The notes: a model not told the origin generated them from the letters alone. DNA of 64,000 nucleotides from Heyndrickxia acidicola (GCF_001636425.1 NZ_LWJG01000004.1:124001-188000); one strand, 5' to 3'; numbered from the stretch's first letter, positions 45,636 through 55,438 are shown. Program-made: numbers and translations.

Positions 45636-46754
45636 ATGGCCATTTCAAAACAGCACGAATACTATGAAAAAAGGCTTGAGCAGCTGGTAAAAGAAATGCC
45701 CTCTTTTGTGGCAGCTTACGTAGATGCCAAACAGGAAATCCGCTCCCCTTTGACTCTATTTAACTATGTAAGAGATTACCAGGATTTTTTTCACTGGCTC
45801 ATGGCAGAGGGAATCACCGAATCCTCCCATATGAAGAATATTGCACCTGACACTCTTGAAAATTTGACCCTGGAAGAAGCCAGGGGCTATTTTAAGTTTA
45901 TTGGAAGAAAGAAATATAAGGTGTCAACGAAGGCTGATGAAACCAAAAAAGTAGACCCCAAAACGGTTAATCGCCATAAGTCCTCCCTTCGTTCTCTCTT
46001 TAAATATTTAACCGTTGAAGCAGAGCTAGACAATAAAGAACCTTATTTCCACCGTAACGTGATGCAGAAAATTGAGGTGACGAAGGTATCTGAGACGTTG
46101 AATGAAAGAGCCAGAAAACTGACAGATAAAATTTTTACCCATGACAGGGACCTGGACTTTTTAGATTATATTAAAGGAGACTATGTCCACTCCCTCTCTT
46201 CTTCTGAAAAAACCTACTTTGAGCGGGACAAGGAACGAAACATTAGCATTCTCTCTTTATTTCTGGGGACAGGAATCCGGGTCAATGAATTATCCAATTT
46301 GCGCATCAAGGATATCGATTTCAGTTCAAGGGAAATTAGTGTTATTCGTAAAGGAAACAAAAAAGATATCGTCTCTGCTACTCCCTCCAGTCTTTTGGAC
46401 CTTGAACACTATTTAACGGTCAGACAACAAAAGTATAACGCCAGTGATGACGAAAATGAGTTTGTTTACGTCAAACTTTTTAAAAATAAGGTTCAGCCGC
46501 TTACGAACCGTGCCATTGAAAATATTGTCTATAAATTTACTAAGTCCTTTGATAAACGCATGTCTCCTCATAAATTGAGGCATACGTACGCGACAAATTT
46601 GGCGGAACAAACAAACGGAGACATTCCCCTTATTATGTCTCAGCTAGGCCATACCTCTTCAGATATTTCTTTGTTATACATCAATACCAGCAGAGAAAAA
46701 GCACGCAAGGCTGCGGAGCTTTTAGATAAACGAAGGAATGACAAGAAAAGTTAA
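45636..46754 (+). CDS. xerS: Tyrosine recombinase, XerS-like
   Basis: A 372-residue recombinase with a SAM-like core-binding domain (residues 20-160) and catalytic residues Arg in GTGIRVNELSNLR, His-Arg in SPHKLRHTYATNL, His in QLGHTSSDIS and Tyr in LLYINTS. Length and sequence style match XerS, the single-recombinase dimer-resolution type. The ATG at 45636 follows GAGGTG. A LexA box lies upstream and a degenerate copy of the 3' end lies at 49029-49165. Could instead be an element integrase of the same family. Confidence 0.82.
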   Translation: MAISKQHEYYEKRLEQLVKEMPSFVAAYVDAKQEIRSPLTLFNYVRDYQDFFHWLMAEGITESSHMKNIAPDTLENLTLEEARGYFKFIGRKKYKVSTKADETKKVDPKTVNRHKSSLRSLFKYLTVEAELDNKEPYFHRNVMQKIEVTKVSETLNERARKLTDKIFTHDRDLDFLDYIKGDYVHSLSSSEKTYFERDKERNISILSLFLGTGIRVNELSNLRIKDIDFSSREISVIRKGNKKDIVSATPSSLLDLEHYLTVRQQKYNASDDENEFVYVKLFKNKVQPLTNRAIENIVYKFTKSFDKRMSPHKLRHTYATNLAEQTNGDIPLIMSQLGHTSSDISLLYINTSREKARKAAELLDKRRNDKKS

Positions 46755-46922
46755 AAATGGGAAAGGTCAGTTTCTTTTTGTTCAGCTATCCTCCCTTTCG
46801 GTAAAATACAAATACCTAATTTTATAAGAAGAACTAAAGAGGGGGACTCAAAAGGCTACAATAAGCTGCCAGGTTGAATTCCCCGTTTTTATTTGACATA
46901 CTAATGAGTGGTTCCGAACATT

Positions 46923-47025
46923 CTAATTCACATCCACCGAACTTGTAATCACTTTTTTATTTTCGAACGTCGTCACTACATTTGCACTGCCAGAAGAATG
47001 GCCGTAACGGGAGTATTGTCTCCTG
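46923..47025 (-). pseudogene. C-terminal remnant of an unidentified protein
   Basis: A minus-strand frame reads QYSRYGHSSGSANVVTTFEN then KKVITSSVDVN and TAG. It is protein-like with no upstream continuation. Family unknown. The rest of 46755-47260 shows no gene. Confidence 0.3.
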
Positions 47026-47263
47026 AAAATTATGATGAAATAATTTTATCAAGTTGTGTAAATGCTGCGGATATTAAAATTTCTTGATTTTTTCTCTGGA
47101 ATTCTTGGTTTTGAAATTTAGATGCCCTTGAAAGACAACGAAAGAAACACGCTTGGGGTAAAAACAGGCAAAAAGTTTCTGCGTGGAGTCTTCATCCTTT
47201 TTGTTTGAAAGAGAAAATCCGCTCATTAATTGAACGGATTAGGTTTACGATATTTAAAAAAAC

Positions 47264-47291
47264 TTGGAAATATCCTCATATCTGTTATAAT
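47264..47291 (+). promoter_or_regulatory. Strong sigma-A promoter for a small RNA
   Basis: TTGGAA (47264-47269), 16-bp spacer and perfect TATAAT (47286-47291), with no ORF downstream on this strand. Confidence 0.65.
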
Positions 47292-47296
47292 TGGGG

Positions 47297-47429
47297 TATA
47301 TACTAATAACGGCAAGGATGCTGGAACATCCCTGCCTAGTAACTAATCCCAAGTGGGGTTGGTTGCTCCTAATGTTTTTTCTTAGAAGACCTACCCGATG
47401 ACTTGGAACGTGAACGGGTGGTCTTTTTG
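47297..47429 (+). ncRNA. Candidate structured antisense RNA
   Basis: The RNA predicted from the promoter at 47264 contains a stem (AACTAATCCC with GGGGTTGGTT, pairing complete only with G-U pairs on this strand) and ends in a hairpin AAGACCTACCCG...CGGGTGGTCTT plus T run (47386-47428). It is antisense to the 3' half of the small basic ORF at 47369-47519. A type I antitoxin-like role is inferred. Confidence 0.5.
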
Positions 47430-47519
47430 CTTCTTTTACTAAAAATAATGCTGAAAAGTAATTGTTAAGTCAACAATTACCTTAGCAGCTTCTTTTAGCA
47501 AAGCACTTAGTAGATCCAT
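47369..47519 (-). pseudogene. Small basic ORF opposite an antisense RNA, frameshifted
   Basis: ATG at 47519, 10 nt after AAGGAGG, opens MDLLSALLKEAAKVIVDL and stops at 47439. In another frame it continues FSIIFSKRSKKTTRSRSKSS and GRSSKKKH to a stop at 47369. Joined, it is a peptide of about 50 residues, amphipathic then very basic. A one-base change near 47465 separates the halves. The short 26-codon form may also be the real product. Family not identified. Confidence 0.45.
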
Positions 47520-47668
47520 AGCGGTTGCACCTCCTTCCCCTCTGAAATCCAGAGAAAAAAGGATGAAGCAACCTCCCACCCAGTCTAGTTACATACGGTA
47601 ATTATACCATAAATATGTAGAGCTTTAGCTAATTAAGGAAAGTTTACTTTTAATAATTTGGTTAAAGC

Positions 47669-48301
47669 TTAATAAACAAAAGGAACGATTCTCCAAGTTT
47701 CTTTTTGATAGTTACGGTATTCATCTCCAAATTGTTCAATTAGAGCAGGCTCCTCGATTATCATACGATAGCCATAACTTACCCACAATGCAATAAGAAA
47801 TACGAGTAACGTAATCCAGTCGTTCGTTGCTATTGCAACCCCCAAGAAAGCAATAATCCCTCCAGTGTAACTTGGATGTCTCAGTATTTTATAAGGACCT
47901 TTTTTAATGATTTTATGACCTTCTTGAATCATCACAACGCCAGTGAAATACTTACCTAGAACAGCTATGCTATACCATCTAAATGTCAAACCTGCTATTA
48001 CAATGGCAAAGCCTATATAACTTATCCAATGGTAATTATGCGGCAATAAACCAAAACCATTTCTAAGCAAAAAGTTCATTACGAAAAAAGCAAGGAAAAT
48101 AGTGATGAGCATTACACGAAGAGAACCTCTATCTTTTTTCTCTGCACCTTTTCTTCTTCTAAAAATAACATTTAGCTCCATAAAAAGCATTCCGTATGTT
48201 AATACATAAAAAATGATGGTACTGAGAGTATTTGGAAACACATTTGGAAACAAAGCCGATCTCTCCTTATGTTTAATGTTTTTTACAGGATTTTCTAACA
48301 A
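47669..48301 (-). CDS. ICMT-family membrane methyltransferase
   Basis: A 210-residue membrane protein with about five helices and the isoprenylcysteine methyltransferase signature KKGPYKILRHPSYTGG and C-terminal EEPALIEQFGDEYRNYQKET. Bacterial relatives methylate isoprenoid or lipid-like substrates; few are characterised. Start near 48301 has only a weak site. It stands alone in an accessory zone. Substrate unknown. Confidence 0.82.
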   Translation of the reverse strand: MLENPVKNIKHKERSALFPNVFPNTLSTIIFYVLTYGMLFMELNVIFRRRKGAEKKDRGSLRVMLITIFLAFFVMNFLLRNGFGLLPHNYHWISYIGFAIVIAGLTFRWYSIAVLGKYFTGVVMIQEGHKIIKKGPYKILRHPSYTGGIIAFLGVAIATNDWITLLVFLIALWVSYGYRMIIEEPALIEQFGDEYRNYQKETWRIVPFVY

Positions 48302-49028
48302 GAAAGCCTATCCTTTAGGGGTGGGAGTCTTCTTTCACGAAATGATACAATATTGCCAATTATCTCTATTATGATTTTTTACACGAGTGTTGTTTTATAA
48401 AAATAAACTCCAGAACAACATACCTACTCCTAAAAATGTAATAAACACATAAATGAGGAATTGCTATTAGGACTTTTGTAGAGCTATCTTCATAATCATC
48501 CCCCTCAACAGACTATTACTGGTATATTCTGTTTGAACATCCAGTATTCCTTCACTAATTTTCCTGCTAGCTACATAGAAAAGAACTGCCAGTAAGCGAA
48601 TTATTTTAGAAGCGAGCATAATGAAAGAACGAGCGTTGTAGTTAGATAAACGACTGCAGAAAATAAAGACAGTGCAAAATACTTTTAAAAAGAAGAAATG
48701 AACTCACTGTTATCGCGGCAATCGTACATCCAAGATAAAGAATATTATTATGATGTAATACAGCAATTAATACATTTATCTCTAACACGTAAAAAAAGTA
48801 ATAGATAGTATCCATGTTATTTTTTGTAGTATTCCCCGAGCCTTTTAACCGTACATGAACAAACAAAGCCTCATTATTATCTATTATTAATAAATAATAA
48901 TAAGGCTTTTCTCGTAAACTTTTTTGCTATTCGACACAAAAAAATGATTAGAAATCCATGTTCAGTATTAAAACTTTTAAATAACTTACGAATAATTATA
49001 GGGTACAGCCACTTACCGATCGGATAAT
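48302..49028. other. Intergenic stretch with a large AT-rich hairpin
   Basis: A hairpin at about 48868-48908 (GCCTCATTATTAT with ATAATAATAAGGC, then TTTT) looks like a bidirectional terminator. A minus-strand frame at 48642-48866 encodes hydrophobic residues (YLGCTIAAITVSSFLLFKSI) but has no ribosome binding site; I treat it as unproven. Confidence 0.3.
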
Positions 49029-49165
49029 AATGGAGACATTCCCCTGATTCTGTCATAGATAGGACCATCCCTCTTCACATATTTCTTTGTTATACATCAT
49101 TACCAGCAGAGAAAAAGCACGTAAGGCTGCATAGCTTTTGTATAAATGGAGAGATCATCAAAACG
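49029..49165 (+). pseudogene. Degenerate copy of the xerS 3' end
   Basis: ATTTCTTTGTTATACATCA and ACCAGCAGAGAAAAAGCACG repeat the catalytic-Tyr region of xerS at 46655-46720, flanked by weaker matches (GGAGACATTCCCCT). A TAG and a frameshift break it. It places a partial direct repeat of the recombinase gene on the far side of the 47-49 kb segment. Confidence 0.7.
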
Positions 49166-49441
49166 AAGATAAAAAAAGAAAGTTTGAAGCCTCCTTTTAA
49201 TACTAATGCTTAATGCCATACTGCTTGTTGAATGCCTATTTCAACAAGCAGTTATGTACCACACACATTAATTGTGTTTATATATTTATATACATCCTGC
49301 CGATTTTTTTAGCTCTGCTTCCACTACATACAGTGTTTTAAAGTGATGTCTTCAGTGCTGCAAACAGACATTTTAAAACGAACGAAAGGATCCTCCCTAA
49401 GATTTCCCCAATTTTCAAAAATGCCCTCTTTTATAGTGTGT

Positions 49442-50367
49442 TTAAAGGATTTCTCTAAACGCCTTTGCCTGGGAATCAAGCTGTCGGGCTGCACTCTCTA
49501 TTTCAGAGAATTCTTTTTGAGCATCTTCGCTAAGTGATTGGTTGTTTAAAATGCCTGTTTGGAATCGAAGTGTTACAACACTCATTTTTTTTATTTCATG
49601 TGAAATTCCTTCGATACGGGCATTTACTTCTTGTATGGATTCCTGAGCACGGTTTGCCAGTTTACGTACTTCAGTTGCTACAACATTGAATCCTCTTCCA
49701 TGTTCGCCTGCCCTTGCAGCTTCAATCGCTGCATTTAAAGCCAATAAATTGGTTTGCATGGATATCTCTTTTATTGTATTTGCAATGTCATTAATGGAAT
49801 GTGCTTGTTCTTCCAGTGAATGGAGGATTTCAATATTTTCTTTAGACTCTATTACCAGGTTTTCGGTAGCTGCCATTATTTCTTCATTTTTTTTACTTCC
49901 TTTGTCAGCTCGTTTAAGCAGCTCCTCAGCCATATCTTGTAATGTTGTTGCTATCTTAAAAGTGTTATTTTCTCTTAGCGTAATATCGGTTGCTATTTTA
50001 ATAACAGCCATTACTTTTCCTGCTTTATCATACACCGGTGTATAAGTGGCTTCTAACCATATCAGCTTTCCTGACTTTGTGACATCTGTATTTTTTCTTG
50101 AAAACTAATCCCTCTTCTTAAGTTTCTCCATAATTCAATGTACGCTGTACTATTTACATAGTCTGACGTACAAAATTACTTATGATGTAAACCGGGCATT
50201 TCCGATACCCTATGTTCCATTGTCCTTGCAAAGTTTTCATTTGCCCAGAGTACCATTCCCTCAGGATTAAACTCAATCATCGCGAGTGAGCTTTCAAAGG
50301 CAGCCAGTACAAAATCTTTGTACAAAACCTGATTGGTAGCAGCAATAGTAGGTGCATAGGTAGTCAT
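49442..50367 (-). pseudogene. PAS-domain soluble chemoreceptor, broken twice
   Basis: The start (ATG 50367 after GGAGG) encodes a PAS domain (FVLAAFESSLAMIEFNPEGM) to GLHHK, where a CAA appears changed to TAA. The reading continues in frame, then loses one A in a run of As near 50093, and resumes as [20 protein letters not shown], with the MCP hairpin ([20 protein letters not shown]) to a stop at 49442. Intact length would be about 308 residues. The 49442-50035 frame alone is not a complete gene. Confidence 0.75.
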
Positions 50368-50630
50368 TTCTTCCTCCATTTAACAATATTAAAATCTCGA
50401 ATTTAAGAGAATAGAGTTATAGTATAACTAGTAATTATTACCTCTATTATGAATTGGAATAAGATTCATTCATCTTTTTTCGGCAAAAGCGCAAAAACAT
50501 ATTTCTTCAAGTTAGTTTTTTTGCTTCTAGATTTTGGCTTTATATTGAACAAAAATGTCCTATCGATTGTCTATTATACATAGGTGACTTCTTAGAAATA
50601 ATGTTAAAAATACACTCAGGAGAATGATAT

Positions 50631-51215
50631 ATGCACTTACAGCATTTATTACAGCAGTATGGATATCCGGGGGTTTTTATTGCATTTTCACTTGAAATGG
50701 TGGGGTTCCCTTTTCCGGGGGACACCATGCTGACTTTATTGGGGATTGAATGGAAACAGGGGGTTTTTTCTTTCGCTCCTTTAATCATAGCCTCTTTGGC
50801 AGGAAACATCATCGGTTCAACGATTTCCTATACAACCGGCCGTTTTTTTGGACGTTCTGTTATTTTGCGCTTGATTAATTATGTAGGGATTACCGATAAA
50901 AAATTCGAGGTTGCTGACAAAAAGTTTAATAAATATCGCGTACAAGTCGTTTTATTCGGTAAATTTATTTCTGGTGTACGAATTATTACCGCATATTTAG
51001 CGGGCATAAATCGTATGAGCTTTTGGATATATTCCCTTTATAATGCGGTCGGTTCCTTATTATGGATAGTCGTTTATATTGTATTTGGACGATATGTAGA
51101 TATTTTTTGGCAAAATTATCATACCCTCTTTACGGAGTTTTTGTGGGTGATTATTCCATTGATCCTAATTCCTTTAATAATAGTGTTCTATAGAAGAAGG
51201 GTAAAAAGAGCATAA
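50631..51215 (+). CDS. DedA-family membrane protein
   Basis: DedA proteins are membrane lipid transporters (flippases) affecting envelope homeostasis. The 194-residue protein shows the family pattern: YPGVFIAFSLEMVGFPFPGD, GNIIGSTISYTTGRFFG, and FGKFISGVRIITAYLAGINR. About five helices. Start follows AGGAGAATG. Monocistronic. Confidence 0.88.
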   Translation: MHLQHLLQQYGYPGVFIAFSLEMVGFPFPGDTMLTLLGIEWKQGVFSFAPLIIASLAGNIIGSTISYTTGRFFGRSVILRLINYVGITDKKFEVADKKFNKYRVQVVLFGKFISGVRIITAYLAGINRMSFWIYSLYNAVGSLLWIVVYIVFGRYVDIFWQNYHTLFTEFLWVIIPLILIPLIIVFYRRRVKRA

Positions 51216-51443
51216 AATAATCACTTGCTAGAGTATCATTGCTATGATTTTAGACAACTACTTCACTGTGCCGGGGATGTACTCGCTGCTTTATGACTTA
51301 ACCACACACAATGCTGTTATATCTTTGGTGTTGTCTTGCTTGTTTTTTAAATAAGGCCTACTTTACTGGCCAACAGTTAGAAAGTTTATGGAGGCACATA
51401 TTGTTTTAATGCTTGACAGTAGAATGTAAGTTCATTCTATACA

Positions 51444-51491
51444 AAAAAACACTATCCTTTTCAAGATATGACAAAAGGTATAGTGTTTTTT
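51444..51491. terminator. Bidirectional terminator
   Basis: AAAAAACACTAT and ATAGTGTTTTTT arms with inner CTTTT/AAAAG pairing. The flanking 51216-51622 contains no gene. Confidence 0.75.
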
Positions 51492-51622
51492 TTCTTTTTG
51501 GGTGTAATGTTTGCTAGCTGAATAAGTATGCTGCTATCCCCATTAAAAAATAATAAATTTTAAAGTACATGGTGGATGAGCCTTAACATCTTAATTATAA
51601 AGTGGTTCTATTTTCAGGAAAT

Positions 51623-52463
51623 TAGCTAGGTGTTACCGTCTTTCTTTCCGATTGCTTAATGAACGCAAACAGATCCTCATTAAGGCGATCCGCATGCGTA
51701 ACGAACAGACCGTGTGCTGCACCTTCGTACACGATGAACTGATTGTTTGGTAAAAGTTCCGCGCACCTTCTTCCGCACTCGGTGCTGATTGGTCATGATC
51801 ACCATGAATAATTAAGGCTGGTACAGTGATTTGACGCATTTCTTCTCGGAGGTCGGTTGTAAAAATTGTATGATTACATTCAATCACAGCTTTCGGAGAA
51901 CACTGAAGGCATAATTGAATCATCCATTGCGTGAACTCCGGTGAAATGGAAACTCCATGCAGTCCGACACCGAAGAAAGGCAAAGCGTTGTCCGCAAGCC
52001 ATTTTGGCCGGTCTTTAATTATACTATTCAATCCTTCATTGAAAACACTCTTTTCAATTCCAATAGGGTTGTCTTCTGTCTTCATTGGAAACGGCGCACT
52101 CGTGGAGAGAAGTGCAATTTTGGCGACGCGGTCAGTACCGTGGCGCGAGAGATAACGGACTACCTCACCACCTCCCATTGAATGGCCCACAAGGGTAACT
52201 TCGCGAAGGTTTAGATGCTCAATCAATTCGGCGAGATCGTCGGCGAGTGTAGTGTAATCATATTCATCCCATGGGCTATCAGACCTACGGTGACCACGTC
52301 GGTCATAGGCGATACATCGCAATCCTTGAGAAGCCAAGTAGGGCAATTGGTACTCCCACATATCTGAACTCAGATAAAGGGAAGAAATGAAAACAACAGG
52401 CTTATCTCCGCCCCAGTCCTTATAAAACAGTCGCGTATGATCTTTGGTTTCAATGAAAGGCAT
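51623..52463 (-). pseudogene. Alpha/beta hydrolase (chloroperoxidase-like), C-terminal frameshift
   Basis: The protein has the nucleophile elbow LVGHSMGGGEV and acid residue in IHGDHDQSAP, as in cofactor-free haloperoxidase/esterase-like hydrolases. Near 51765 one base seems lost; the current frame ends RSLSNRKERR at 51633, whereas the other frame gives PNNQFIVYEGAAHGLFVTHA and runs to a stop at 51623. The catalytic His (AAHGLF) is only in the shifted frame, so the product as written lacks its triad. Confidence 0.75.
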
Positions 52464-52620
52464 AAAGAAGCTACTTTCTTTATGGAAAATTATATAAGCC
52501 GATATCTTGTGCTTTCAGATATCGGGTCAATCTGGATAGAATATGCATCTTGAGTCTTTAAAATAGTCGGTTCTTTTATAAATTCCTCTTGAAATTCAGC
52601 TGCAAAAATTCTACAAACTA

Positions 52621-52655
52621 AAAGGCACACTTTTAGTTTTTTAAAGAGTGCCTTT
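52621..52655 (-). terminator. Terminator after DUF4309 gene
   Basis: AAAGGCACTC and GTGTGCCTTT arms (imperfect) followed by T-rich sequence on the minus strand. Confidence 0.6.
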
Positions 52656-52677
52656 ATCACATAGGGTGTCTGCTGCC

Positions 52678-53247
52678 TTATTTTAAATTTATATGATCTA
52701 CCGTTTGATCTTTTCGTACAATAAACTCCAACTGGTATTTTCCTGTATCATATACATAGTTAATTTCATTCGTGCCTTTCACGTTTCGTATGTGATCTGC
52801 GCTGCCAATGACTTTTCCTAACACTTTGGGAGTAATAGAACCAAGATTATCCTTACGCTCTACATTTGTGCCGAAGTAGCGGATTTGAGCTATCGTTTTA
52901 TTTTTGTTGTAAGAAAAAGCAAAGCCTGGATTCCCCATTTCTGCGTGGTATATATCGAATCCGCCGCTCACACTCATAGGAGCACCAAATGCTTTGTGAA
53001 CATCCTTTTGGGTGCTTTTATTTAGGATAAATCCTGATGCCGCAAAAGGCATATGTCCTTTAAAAGCATCTTTGTAAATCAATTTCAGTTTTTTTACCGC
53101 ATCCTGCTGATAGGTATTAGCTGTATATTCTGTTTTCATTTGATCGGCATGTGCTGGTTCTAAAGAGGTCGAATACGCCGCTCCCATCCCTAAGACGGTG
53201 CCTGTTAAAATGGTTCCCATAAAAATTTTTGCTTTTTTACTGAACAT
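52678..53247 (-). CDS. DUF4309 (YjgB-like) exported protein
   Basis: Signal peptide (AKIFMGTILTGTVLGMGAAY, cleavage near AHA-DQ) and a DUF4309 domain of about 140 residues (ASGFILNKSTQKDVHKAFGA, FDIYHAEMGNPGFAFSYNKN). B. subtilis YjgB is an exported protein of unknown function. The ATG at 53247 follows GGAGGGG. Monocistronic. Confidence 0.8.
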   Translation of the reverse strand: MFSKKAKIFMGTILTGTVLGMGAAYSTSLEPAHADQMKTEYTANTYQQDAVKKLKLIYKDAFKGHMPFAASGFILNKSTQKDVHKAFGAPMSVSGGFDIYHAEMGNPGFAFSYNKNKTIAQIRYFGTNVERKDNLGSITPKVLGKVIGSADHIRNVKGTNEINYVYDTGKYQLEFIVRKDQTVDHINLK

Positions 53248-53405
53248 TTTATCCCCTCCAGTTTTGTATTTTCCCATAATTCAGTCAAAATAACAAGGCA
53301 TTATTTTCACTCATCGTATCCATACATTTTTGTTGGTCTGCACTTTTTTTTGTCGTTTCGGTTGACTTCAACTTCAACTTCAATTGGGAGTGAATGGTGG
53401 TGAAA

Positions 53406-53453
53406 AATATGTATGATGATCGTAAAGTACTCATTATTATCATCATACATATT
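53406..53453. repeat. Perfect 15-bp inverted repeat
   Basis: AATATGTATGATGAT (53406-53420) and ATCATCATACATATT (53439-53453) are exact inverted copies with an 18-nt loop and no T run. It lies between DUF4309 and ABC-F genes. Operator, RNA hairpin or element end; undetermined. The rest of 53248-53572 has no gene. Confidence 0.6.
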
Positions 53454-53572
53454 CGCAGCCTAGTATCTCAGTGATGCTCATTATAAATAAAACGCTTTAC
53501 TAATATCGTTTTATTCTCGTAAAGTTTGGATATACTCACAAACTAATACGACAATTTGTTCTAACTCTTATC

Positions 53573-55438
53573 TCACATTTCACTATCTTCCTGATATTGT
53601 AGCCATTCTTCATAACAGTTTTCTAAATCTGATTGTAAGTGCTGTTGTTCCTGTAAAAGCATTTCATACTTCGACCAATGTGTTTCCTCATCAATTTGTG
53701 TTTGAATACATATAAGCTTATTTTCAAGCGAGGCAATCTCTTTTTCAAAATCTCTCGATTCAACTCTCGAACATACTTTTTGTATAGGCTTTTGTTTTAC
53801 GCTAGGTGCTATCTCTGTAATAGACGTTTTTCTCCTCGTTAACGCCCAATCGTAGTTCCCTTCATACAGTTGAACTTGTTGTTGTTCTATCCAGGCAATT
53901 TTCGAAAATAATTTATTTAAAAAGTATCGATCATGCGAAATTGCAATAATGGTCCCTTCAAATTGCTGAAGCGTTTCTTCTAATACTTCCTTCGAATCAA
54001 TGTCCAGATGGTTTGTTGGTTCATCTAGTAGTAATACATTTACTTCTTCGTGCATCAATTGCGCTAAGCGAAGGCGCATTTTTTCACCACCACTTAAATC
54101 ACTTACCTTTTTAAATACGTCATAACCATAGAATAAAAAGTTTGCTAAAATGTTTCGTGCTTCTCCTTCTGACATAGACACACTTTCACGAAATGCGTCC
54201 ACTACTCGAATCCTCGAATTGTCATACGTAAATTTTTGCGATATATAGCCTACTTTCACATTACTGCCAAGACGACAAACTCCCTCGTCTGGCTGGATTT
54301 TACCCATCATTATTTCCATTAAAGTTGATTTACCTGTACCATTCGCACCTACAATCGCTAGGCGATCTTGCCAGCGTATCGTCAGTGAAACATGCTTTAG
54401 TAATGGTTGATTGAATCGCTTTGACATATTATCTAATACAACGACTTCTTTGCCACTTCGTGTAGCTGTATCAAATGCTAAGCTCATTTTTTTTGAAACG
54501 ATAGGTTTTCGAACTAATTCTATACGTGCTAGTGCTTTTTCCATATTTTTAGCTCGGCGATGAAGACTGTCACTTGGCGGATTTGCTTCATTTGCCCATT
54601 GTTTTAGTCGCTTAATTGCTTCCTTCATCTTTTTAATTTTCTTTTGTTGTTCTTCGTATTGCTGGAACTCTAGTAATAGGCGTGCTTCTTTTTCTGAAAC
54701 GTAATCATCATAGTTACCGACGTACTGTGTTAATTCTTCGTCTTCTAACTCGATAATCCGATTTGCTACAACATTTAAAAAGTGGCGATCATGCGATACA
54801 ATCAACGCTGCGCCAGAAAATGATTCGATGTATTCCTCAAGCCACTCAATTGCGTGCATGTCTAAGTGATTCGTTGGTTCATCTAATAAAAGGACATCAG
54901 GTTCCCTGAGCAATATTTGGCCAAGCATTAGTTTTGTTTGCTCTCCTCCACTTAAATCGGTAAACAATGTATGCACAAATCCATTTAAGTTTAGTCCTTG
55001 AATGACTTTTTGTACTTTGGCATCTATTTCATAGCCACCTAGTTGCATAAAATGTTCTTGTAGTTCCCCATACCTCTGTAATGCTTCTTCCAGCTTTTCG
55101 CCTTTCGCTTCCGTTAGCTGTTGTTCGTATAATTTCAGTTCTTGTTGGATGGATAAGACTTGATTGAAAGCTTCATATAAAACATCGATACCTGTATAGG
55201 TGGCTGGGTACATTGGTATTTGATGCAGGTGCCCGATGGAGATGCCTTTTTTCTTTACGATTCTTCCTAGATCGACTGTTTCTTTTTCTGATAATAATTG
55301 AAGAAGTGTCGTTTTCCCGCAACCATTCCGGCCTATGAGTCCAACGATTTCTCCTTGCTGTAATTCCATTGTTAATTGTTCAAAGATAATATTACCTCCG
55401 ATCATCTTCTTAATTGATTCTGTCTTTATATACATCAT
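53573..55438 (-). CDS. ABC-F ribosomal-protection-type ATPase
   Basis: Two fused ABC domains without membrane segments: Walker A GLIGRNGCGKTTLLQLL and AIVGANGTGKSTLMEIM, signatures LSGGEQTKLMLGQ and LSGGEKMRLRLAQ, Walker B LLLDEPTNHLD twice. The interdomain linker is about 80 residues. ABC-F proteins bind the ribosomal E site and dislodge antibiotics or assist translation. The ATG at 55438 follows GGAGGAAAGC. A 44-codon leader ORF and an attenuator precede it, which supports an antibiotic-responsive protection factor of the Vga/Msr/VmlR kind; spectrum unknown. Confidence 0.88.
   Translation of the reverse strand: MMYIKTESIKKMIGGNIIFEQLTMELQQGEIVGLIGRNGCGKTTLLQLLSEKETVDLGRIVKKKGISIGHLHQIPMYPATYTGIDVLYEAFNQVLSIQQELKLYEQQLTEAKGEKLEEALQRYGELQEHFMQLGGYEIDAKVQKVIQGLNLNGFVHTLFTDLSGGEQTKLMLGQILLREPDVLLLDEPTNHLDMHAIEWLEEYIESFSGAALIVSHDRHFLNVVANRIIELEDEELTQYVGNYDDYVSEKEARLLLEFQQYEEQQKKIKKMKEAIKRLKQWANEANPPSDSLHRRAKNMEKALARIELVRKPIVSKKMSLAFDTATRSGKEVVVLDNMSKRFNQPLLKHVSLTIRWQDRLAIVGANGTGKSTLMEIMMGKIQPDEGVCRLGSNVKVGYISQKFTYDNSRIRVVDAFRESVSMSEGEARNILANFLFYGYDVFKKVSDLSGGEKMRLRLAQLMHEEVNVLLLDEPTNHLDIDSKEVLEETLQQFEGTIIAISHDRYFLNKLFSKIAWIEQQQVQLYEGNYDWALTRRKTSITEIAPSVKQKPIQKVCSRVESRDFEKEIASLENKLICIQTQIDEETHWSKYEMLLQEQQHLQSDLENCYEEWLQYQEDSEM

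Noticed and set aside
48642-48866. Hydrophobic minus ORF
   Set aside because: No RBS, AT-rich bias alone can give hydrophobic codons, no family.
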